From the NCBI GenBank assembly GCA_023488835.1, contig JAMDCS010000028.1, positions 1 through 5,667 on the forward strand: a stretch of 5,667 nt of DNA, read 5' to 3'. The translations under genes were made by a program, and so were the position numbers. The notes under the pieces were generated by a model. The model saw nothing but the letters and a program-made list of their open reading frames with translations, was not told where the DNA came from and did no database searches. The first letter of the stretch is position 1, and each line of letters opens with the position of its first letter. Positions 1-5,667 of this stretch are shown here, in pieces. Origin of the DNA: Candidatus Bathyarchaeota archaeon. Its GTDB lineage: Archaea; Thermoproteota; Bathyarchaeia; Bathyarchaeales; UBA233.

Positions 1-1919
1 TCTGAAGATGACGACTTTGTGGTGAATAGGGGCAGAACGAGGTTTTGGAGCATTTGCTCGCGTGACTTGGCGTTGTAATCGTTGACTTTTAGGTACGCCG
101 TGACGTAAGGTCCCAAGAGCCAAGGCCAAATCGTGCCATTATGGTAAGCCATATCCCTGCTCCTGCTGTCACCCGCACATTTCCCGACAAATTTGGGGTC
201 ACCTAACGACAGTGTCCTTAATCCGTAAGGCGTCACAAGCTCGCGATTCACTACCGTAACGACTTTTTGGCATTTTTCACTGTCCAGCATGGTGTATTCG
301 AGTGAGACAGCAAATATCTGGTTGGGACGAATAGATGGGTCCACCGATTTTTCATTAACGACGTCAAAGAGGCAGCTGTTTTGTGGGTTCCAGAATTTTT
401 CGTTGAAGCTTTGGCGGGTTTGGTTGGCCATGGCACTGTACTTTCCAGCTAAGATGGGTTCCTCAAATTTGTTTGCGAGCAGCTCCATGGTTCGCAGGGT
501 GTTGTACCATAACGCTTGGATTTCCACGGCTTTCCCGGTTCTGGGCGTAATCACGTCGGTTCCTACGCTGGCGTCCATCCATGTGAGCCTTGGACCATGC
601 ATAAGCAAACCATCTTCGTCCAAGTGGATACCAAACAGGGTGCCTTTTTGGTGGTTCTCAACGATTGCTTGCAGTTTTTCCCACAACTCATCTTTGACAA
701 ACCCGAAGTCGCCAGTGTATTTGACGTATTGCAAGACAGCATTAACGTACCATAAGGTGGCGTCAACGGTGTCGTAAACGGGAATGCCTGACTTATCTGA
801 GATGAAATTCGGAATCAAACCGCTCTTGCAGTACTCTATGTAGCTTTGCAGGGTGTCTTTGGCGTCGCTGTATTTGCCTGTTACCAGCAGGAGCCCCGGC
901 AGCGAAATGAAGGTGTCTCTGCCCCATGTCTCAAACCAATGGTACCCCGCGATGACGGCTTTTCTGCCGGCGGCGTTTTCCACTATGAAGGAGTCGGCGG
1001 CGAGCAGAATCCAGTTTAGCCAATCGCTCATCGGCACCTGGGGATGGTCGCGGTGAAAATTAGACAGCAACTCAGCCCGTTGATTTAACTCTTGGTTGAA
1101 GGCATCCTTAATGCTGCTGAGGGTGCCTCCAACCGCATCCAAAATTTCATTAGCTTCTTGGCTTTCATGGCTCACAGCACATGTTATTGCAAACTCTTTC
1201 TCCACATTAGCGGGCACCTGCACTTCAAAATACCCAGGCTGGAAACAATCGTCAACATCAGCTTCGCCCCGCAACGCTTCATCGCGATAGTGTAAGTGGT
1301 TTATCCAGTTTACTTTTTCTTTAAATTCTCCGTCGGTTGAGCGGCAAACGATTGTGGCTTGTGGACGCTGAAAAGTTGCTTGGAACTGTGTGCCAGCGCT
1401 TTTTAGATTGAAATTCAGCGGGATTCTCGCCTGGTAAACTACAGTGTGATAGTATCTGCATGTTAAAAGCGGATAAAGCCTAACTTTAACGTTTGTATTA
1501 TTTTTGTTTGTGAGTTTGTAGGTTATGGCTACGGCGTTCTTGTTTTTAGGCATAAAAAATTTTTTGGTAACTTGGACATTTCCCAAATCATAGCTGTAGG
1601 TGGGAAAGGGGTCGATGGAAAATTGGTTAATTAGCTTGTAACCTTCGGGATAAATCATGTCATGGAACTCGTTGGAGCCCAACCTGTAAATATCATTCCC
1701 AACGAATATGTCCTCATCGAGTTTTGAGAGGCAAACGGTGCGGTTTCCAGGCGGATCCAACGCGGCAACAAGCAAGCCATGGTACTTGCGCGTGTTAATC
1801 CCCGGCACAGTTGAGGATGCGTAACTGCCCAAACCGTTAGTTATCAGCCACTCCTTCTCAATGAGCTCGCCAAAACGCGAAAGCGCCCCTTTTGGAAAAG
1901 TTATAGCAGGTAAATCCAT
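1..1919 (-). CDS. Archaeal-type glycogen debranching enzyme (amylo-alpha-1,6-glucosidase), C-terminus cut off by window edge
   Basis: This gene encodes a probable cytoplasmic glycogen debranching enzyme that hydrolyses alpha-1,6 branch points in glycogen-like storage polymer. The frame is open from ATG (1917-1919) to the left edge, giving 639 residues with no stop. The N-terminal domain carries the family hallmark at residues 24-51 (EWLITNGLGSYAS, then NTRKYHGLL). The C-terminal (alpha/alpha)6-barrel, glucoamylase-like domain begins near residue 300 and shows YHWFETWGRDTF (326-337), VDATLWY, LTWMDA, EIQALWYN and YHNGTIWPW (592-600). D335 in the WGRD motif is a likely active-site acid, by analogy with related glucosidases. 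The family usually continues 50-80 residues past NGTIWPW to a DGDPPH-type motif, which lies outside the window. There is no GH13 transferase domain, so it is the single-activity archaeal/bacterial type rather than the eukaryotic bifunctional type. The start lies 1 nt after the stop of the upstream phosphatase gene, so translation is probably coupled. Family assignment is very secure; the exact substrate is inferred. Confidence 0.95.
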   Translation of the reverse strand, partial: MDLPAITFPKGALSRFGELIEKEWLITNGLGSYASSTVPGINTRKYHGLLVAALDPPGNRTVCLSKLDEDIFVGNDIYRLGSNEFHDMIYPEGYKLINQFSIDPFPTYSYDLGNVQVTKKFFMPKNKNAVAITYKLTNKNNTNVKVRLYPLLTCRYYHTVVYQARIPLNFNLKSAGTQFQATFQRPQATIVCRSTDGEFKEKVNWINHLHYRDEALRGEADVDDCFQPGYFEVQVPANVEKEFAITCAVSHESQEANEILDAVGGTLSSIKDAFNQELNQRAELLSNFHRDHPQVPMSDWLNWILLAADSFIVENAAGRKAVIAGYHWFETWGRDTFISLPGLLLVTGKYSDAKDTLQSYIEYCKSGLIPNFISDKSGIPVYDTVDATLWYVNAVLQYVKYTGDFGFVKDELWEKLQAIVENHQKGTLFGIHLDEDGLLMHGPRLTWMDASVGTDVITPRTGKAVEIQALWYNTLRTMELLANKFEEPILAGKYSAMANQTRQSFNEKFWNPQNSCLFDVVNEKSVDPSIRPNQIFAVSLEYTMLDSEKCQKVVTVVNRELVTPYGLRTLSLGDPKFVGKCAGDSRSRDMAYHNGTIWPWLLGPYVTAYLKVNDYNAKSREQMLQNLVLPLFTTKSSSS

Positions 1920-1920
1920 T

Positions 1921-2802
1921 TTACGGCATCAGCTTTGCTATGTTCTTATCGCGTGGAACACAGAAATAGTTTGCGACAGGAACACATTTTGTGCGGAACA
2001 TTAGCAAGTGAGGTTTTGTTAGTTTGTATTCGGTGAGGGTTTCAGCGTAGCCCATGCCTTTAGCGAAAACGAGTTCGGCGGCTTCGTAGACTTTTAGGAA
2101 ATCGGCGGAGGCTTCCTTTTTCTGCAGCCCAACGGCGTCGCAGCCTGTGGTTATTACTTCGTCGGCGAGTTTGTCGATGTTGGAAATTTCCACATCTTCC
2201 ATGGTGGCGTCGTTAATTACGGGTCCTCCTTTGACGACATAGGTGACCTTTAAGCCCATGTTTTTCAGCTGCTCCACTAGTAGCGAGTCAAAAATGATTT
2301 CGCCTGCGTTATCCGCCAAAAACAAAACGCTCTGCGCCTTCTTCGCCAACTCATAAGCCTTGTCAATATCATCAATAACTAGGTCTTTAGCGGCTTCCCT
2401 GATGCAGCCAGCCAAACTATTCAAAGTAAACTTGTGCCCAGGAATATCAAACTCCATAATATTTCCCACTATGGCGCAGAGGCAGGCTTTCTTGAAGCGT
2501 TCCTTCTGGTTTATGCCTGATTCAACATATTTTTTTGCGTGCGGACGCATTTTGAGCGCTTTTTGGTTGGCGAGTTTTTTGTTGTATTTGTAGGGGTCGT
2601 TGTTGCTTGTTAGTTGCCTGATTATGCGGTCTCTTTTGGTGCCGATGTCTGCCGCTACCGAGGTGGGTTTGAATTCGCGGTTTAGCAGTTTCACGATTTC
2701 AGCTAAGCATCTGAAACGCAGGGCAGGGTTGGTTGTGGCTTGGTATGTCTGTATCTGTGCCCGTGAAAGCAGGCATGATTCGCATTCAGGTTCAACCTTC
2801 AA
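1921..2802 (-). CDS. DUF89/ARMT1-family metal-dependent phosphatase (AF1104-like, subfamily I)
   Basis: This is a 293-residue member of the DUF89 family, which characterised relatives show to be metal-dependent phosphatases that dispose of damaged or surplus phosphometabolites such as sugar phosphates. Seen in the sequence: an N-terminal CxxC (C7, C10) followed by LLSRAQ, typical of stand-alone archaeal members; GNIMEFD (113-119); the signature DNAGEIIFD (164-172); KGGPVINDAT (191-200); GMGYAETL (249-256); and RTKC (270-273). D164, N165 and D198 correspond to the metal-binding residues known in the family. Length is normal for the group. The start is TTG (2800-2802): an in-frame TGA lies just upstream (2809-2811), no later ATG or GTG would keep the CxxC, and GTGA a few bases upstream could act as a weak ribosome-binding site. 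It sits 13 nt after tpiA and 1 nt before the debranching enzyme, pointing to a role in sugar-phosphate metabolism. The true substrate is unknown. Confidence 0.92.
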   Translation of the reverse strand: MKVEPECESCLLSRAQIQTYQATTNPALRFRCLAEIVKLLNREFKPTSVAADIGTKRDRIIRQLTSNNDPYKYNKKLANQKALKMRPHAKKYVESGINQKERFKKACLCAIVGNIMEFDIPGHKFTLNSLAGCIREAAKDLVIDDIDKAYELAKKAQSVLFLADNAGEIIFDSLLVEQLKNMGLKVTYVVKGGPVINDATMEDVEISNIDKLADEVITTGCDAVGLQKKEASADFLKVYEAAELVFAKGMGYAETLTEYKLTKPHLLMFRTKCVPVANYFCVPRDKNIAKLMP

Positions 2803-2815
2803 GAGTCTTCACGCG

Positions 2816-3550
<735 letters not shown>

Positions 3551-3563
3551 TCAAAAAAAGAAT
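3551..3563 (-). terminator. Oligo-T terminator after the regulator gene
   Basis: On the minus strand this reads ATTCTTTTTTTGA, a run of seven T with flanking T-rich sequence, starting about 24 nt after the regulator's stop codon. Archaeal RNA polymerase terminates at such U-rich tracts without a hairpin, and I see no strong hairpin next to it. Termination may be partial, allowing read-through into tpiA. Confidence 0.5.
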
Positions 3564-3586
3564 AGGAACGTTAATGGATGGCAGCT

Positions 3587-5272
3587 TTATGGAACAGAAG
3601 GTTTCATTTGCAGTGCTGCTTTTTTAGTTGCCTCTTCAGTTAACATGCCGATTAATTGCCCGTTCTTAACCATGGCTGCTCGTTTGAAGCCTTTTTCACC
3701 CATGAGCTTCATTGCAGTAATCATCGACTCGTCTCCTTCAAGCAAAATGAGTGGTGTGTAATTGATGTCTTTTGCAAGTGTTTTCAGTGGATCCTTTCGT
3801 GCATCAACAATCTCTCTTAGCAGTTCTCGGTCGTTGATTACCCCGATGGGTTTAGAGTGTTCTGTAATTAAGACTGAAGTCACGTTGTTCTGCAGCATTT
3901 TACCAACGGTTTTAGCCACGGTCTCTGTCGTCGCAATCTCTAAGGTTGGAAGCTTTGTGCCCGCTTGACTGCTGATTTCTGTTATGTCTATGCCGCGTTT
4001 CCAGATGTCGTCGAGCATTTCGCTTACTCTTTCAATTTGGCTGGGGTCGCTGGAGTAGAATGTGTCAGCTAAGTAGAATGCAGATTCCGTGCGGAAATCG
4101 CTAAGCGGTGGCATTTTGAACATGAACAGGTGCTTGTTGTCAACAACCATCATGGTTAGGTAGCTGATGGGGACATGTTTGACTTCATAGTCTTTTGCAA
4201 GCTTTTGCGCTGGTTCCAAGTTATCCAGATCAATGGATGCCATTATGCGAGTCTTCAAGCCTTTTTTAAAGTATTTTACGATAGGGTCGTCTTCGGCAAG
4301 TCTGTTGATGCTCTGTGAAGAAGTGATGATTACGATGTCTTTTTTGGCTGAATCAAGAATCTTAGTGACTTTGTTCCATGCTTCTTCGACGCCTTTGATA
4401 ACGAGGGTTTCACCGATTGGAATCCCACTCTTGAGTTCCTCTATTCTTCTTGAAGCATCAACTCCGCTCTGCCACATCTGCACAAAAAACGCTTTTAAAA
4501 CAGAAATGAACATTTTATCGTTTATCCATAAACCTTCATCCTCAAGGTTTAGAACTGAGGCTTCGTTCCCGAAGGGTGCGTAGAGGATCGCTTCTTCTTG
4601 GTCCTTGATTAAGAAGCGGGGAAAAAACTTGGAGCTCATGTTGACATGGCGAAGTTTAATGTTGAAAAGTTTATCTTCGATAATGTTGCGGTCTATTCTT
4701 TCTACAACTTTAAGGTTCTCGGGGGCAATCTCGGTGATTATTTGGGTTTGCACGTTGCGTTCTTCGGATGGGGTGAGGGCTGCGTCGAAGATTCCTGCAA
4801 TGTCTTCCTGAATTAATCCCAGAGCAGTTGTTAGAACAATTACTTCAGATTTTGATTCCTCAATCATGTTTAGCATTTTTGAGTGAATTTTTTTCTTGCC
4901 TGTGATGATTGAGAATTTAGCGACTGGGTACTCTGATTCGGGTGCGCTAATAGATTGCCAAGCTGTTAAAAGATTCTGTTTCTGATCGTTGAGGTTGACG
5001 ACCTCGTTCTTTTTTGCGCTAATAAAATTGTCAACTAAAGCCTCAAAAGGAACAATCGTGAACCTGGTCGGACGCTCCAAGGTAGCTTCAATGAACCCTT
5101 TTTCCTGCAGCTTCTTGAATGTACGGTAAGCCTGAACACGCTCCATCTTGAGTCGTTTAGCTACGAAGCTAGTTGATTGAACGCCGCTTTTGGCCAGGAA
5201 CATGTAAACTTGAATTTCCCTTTTCGATAAACCAAGAATTTGGAGGAATCTTGTTACGTCTTTTTCACTCAT
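3587..5272 (-). CDS. TrmB-like transcription regulator with tandem PLD-like sensor repeats and C-terminal CBS pair
   Basis: This is a 561-residue probable DNA-binding regulator. Residues 1-75 form a TrmB-type winged helix (LGLSKREIQVYMFLAKSG, then VAKRLKMERVQAYRTFKKL as the likely recognition region, then a wing ending FTIVP). A helical linker (80-110) follows. Next come two related effector units, about 121-272 and 292-429, resembling the degenerate PLD-like domains of TrmB-like proteins; neither has an HxK catalytic motif, so no phospholipase activity is expected. Residues 440-555 are a pair of CBS motifs, ending in GVINDREL (477-484) and GMLTEEA (542-548). CBS pairs usually bind AMP, ATP or S-adenosylmethionine. 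There is no transmembrane segment. The start at ATG 5270-5272 is chosen because a Shine-Dalgarno sits 6 nt upstream and a TATA box about 56 nt upstream. A longer frame back to TTG 5360-5362 would cover that promoter. It lies directly upstream of the tpiA operon in the same direction, so it may control that operon, itself, or both. The classical TrmB sugar-binding domain is not evident. Ligand and targets are unknown. Confidence 0.88.
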   Translation of the reverse strand: MSEKDVTRFLQILGLSKREIQVYMFLAKSGVQSTSFVAKRLKMERVQAYRTFKKLQEKGFIEATLERPTRFTIVPFEALVDNFISAKKNEVVNLNDQKQNLLTAWQSISAPESEYPVAKFSIITGKKKIHSKMLNMIEESKSEVIVLTTALGLIQEDIAGIFDAALTPSEERNVQTQIITEIAPENLKVVERIDRNIIEDKLFNIKLRHVNMSSKFFPRFLIKDQEEAILYAPFGNEASVLNLEDEGLWINDKMFISVLKAFFVQMWQSGVDASRRIEELKSGIPIGETLVIKGVEEAWNKVTKILDSAKKDIVIITSSQSINRLAEDDPIVKYFKKGLKTRIMASIDLDNLEPAQKLAKDYEVKHVPISYLTMMVVDNKHLFMFKMPPLSDFRTESAFYLADTFYSSDPSQIERVSEMLDDIWKRGIDITEISSQAGTKLPTLEIATTETVAKTVGKMLQNNVTSVLITEHSKPIGVINDRELLREIVDARKDPLKTLAKDINYTPLILLEGDESMITAMKLMGEKGFKRAAMVKNGQLIGMLTEEATKKAALQMKPSVP

Positions 5273-5275
5273 CAA

Positions 5276-5284
5276 GTTACCGCC
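5276..5284 (-). promoter_or_regulatory. Shine-Dalgarno site deciding the regulator start
   Basis: The minus strand reads GGCGGTAAC, close to the archaeal consensus GGAGGTGAT. GGCGGT ends 6 nt before the ATG at 5270-5272. This supports starting the regulator here and not at the upstream in-frame codons near 5323 or 5362. Confidence 0.65.
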
Positions 5285-5323
5285 GTATAAAACCCGTTTA
5301 TTAATAGTAAAGAAGTTGTCCAT

Positions 5324-5333
5324 ATTTATAAAT
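5324..5333 (-). promoter_or_regulatory. TATA box of the regulator gene
   Basis: ATTTATAAAT is a good archaeal TATA element and a perfect 10-bp palindrome. With the usual spacing of about 25 nt from TATA to start site, transcription would begin near 5300. That leaves a leader of about 30 nt that contains the Shine-Dalgarno at 5276-5284. Being symmetric, it gives no direction by itself; the downstream gene and leader geometry favour the minus strand. A purine-rich BRE just upstream is not clear. Confidence 0.6.
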
Positions 5334-5372
5334 TGTATCTTTTTTGACGCAACAAAACACAATAATCACCGA

Positions 5373-5667
5373 TTAAGCCAGTTTCTTCTGCAACGTTCCC
5401 TTCTCACTTTTCGCTCTTTTCGCAGGCTTCCAAGACTTCCTGATAAAACTCGGGTAGTCACCATTCTCCTCCAGCAACCGTTTCAAAAAAACCATGGTTT
5501 TTTCGTCAGTTAAGTATCCGCTGCCAAAATCGCCGTATTCTACTTGCAAATTTGCGATTTCCCTGTCCCGTTCCACCTTGGCAATAACGGACGCTGCTGA
5601 CACCACGGGAAAAATCCTGTCAGCTTTGTGCTGGGCTATGATTTTTGTTTTGATGGTGAGGCATTCC
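5373..5667 (-). CDS. rnhB: Ribonuclease HII, C-terminal part (N-terminus beyond window edge)
   Basis: RNase HII cleaves the RNA strand of RNA-DNA hybrids and removes single ribonucleotides misincorporated during replication. The frame is open from the right edge to TAA (5373-5375), showing the last 97 residues of a protein that is usually 210-230 long. Family-defining sequence is visible: AQHKAD, whose Asp is one of the four metal-binding acidic residues, then PVVSAASVIAKVERDREI, YGDFGSGYLTDEKT, and RKSWKP near the end. The DEAGRG motif of the N-terminus is outside the window. The C-terminus is a lysine-rich tail (KPAKRAKSEKGTLQKKLA) with no clear PCNA-binding motif ending in paired aromatics. 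An internal GTG at 5604-5606 is not the start, since homology continues upstream of it. The gene is followed after about 100 bp by the regulator, which has its own promoter, so the two are probably separate units. Confidence 0.95.
   Translation of the reverse strand, partial: ECLTIKTKIIAQHKADRIFPVVSAASVIAKVERDREIANLQVEYGDFGSGYLTDEKTMVFLKRLLEENGDYPSFIRKSWKPAKRAKSEKGTLQKKLA

Noticed and set aside
289..777. A 162-codon open frame on the plus strand
   Set aside because: It lies entirely antisense to the debranching enzyme, whose motifs are unmistakable, and its translation shows no family resemblance. The same holds for the other plus-strand frames under the five genes.
4457..4912. Active phospholipase D domain in the regulator
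   Set aside because: No HxKxxxxD motif is present. The resemblance is to the degenerate, non-catalytic PLD-like fold in TrmB-like regulators.
5324..5333. Palindrome ATTTATAAAT as a regulator operator
   Set aside because: A TATA box explains it better by sequence and distance to the leader; AT-only palindromes of this length arise readily by chance.
5273..5362. N-terminal extension of the regulator to TTG 5360-5362 or ATG 5321-5323
   Set aside because: It would put coding sequence over the TATA box and the Shine-Dalgarno. The extra 30 residues do not belong to the winged-helix domain, which begins just after ATG 5270-5272.
5373..5606. A separate 77-residue small protein starting at GTG 5604-5606
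   Set aside because: RNase HII homology (AQHKAD) continues upstream in the same frame to the window edge, so it is an internal codon of rnhB.

Overview
The window looks like a piece of archaeal chromosome. The triosephosphate isomerase is the short (about 225-residue) archaeal type, the debranching enzyme is the archaeal single-domain type, the regulator is TrmB-like, and the RNase HII matches archaeal versions. The promoter signals are TATA boxes with oligo-T termination. GC is moderate (about 45% by eye) and two of the four readable starts are TTG. A Bathyarchaeia-like or related lineage is a plausible guess, but nothing here proves it.

All five genes lie on the minus strand and are packed tightly. 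In transcription order from the right edge they are: the C-terminal part of RNase HII (rnhB, 5373-5667, entering from outside the window); a 561-residue TrmB-like regulator with two sensor repeats and a C-terminal CBS pair (3587-5272), with its own TATA box and Shine-Dalgarno; an oligo-T terminator and a weak promoter-like segment (about 3510-3563); then a three-gene run of tpiA (2816-3496), a DUF89/ARMT1-type metal-dependent phosphatase (1921-2802) and an archaeal glycogen debranching enzyme (1-1919, C-terminus cut off by the window edge). Gaps inside this run are 13 and 1 nt, so it is almost certainly one transcript. No stretch over 300 bases lacks a gene; the longest gaps are about 100 bp (5273-5372) and 90 bp (3497-3586).

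Read together, the region looks like a small carbon-storage and glycolysis module. The debranching enzyme opens glycogen-like polymer, TpiA interconverts the triose phosphates, and the DUF89 phosphatase may remove damaged or unwanted phospho-sugars. The regulator next door combines a TrmB-type DNA-binding domain with a CBS pair, a fold that commonly binds adenine nucleotides, so it may couple sugar use to energy state. Functional links beyond gene adjacency are inference. I found no mobile element, CRISPR array, defence system, tRNA or rRNA. The least ordinary item is the domain architecture of the regulator.
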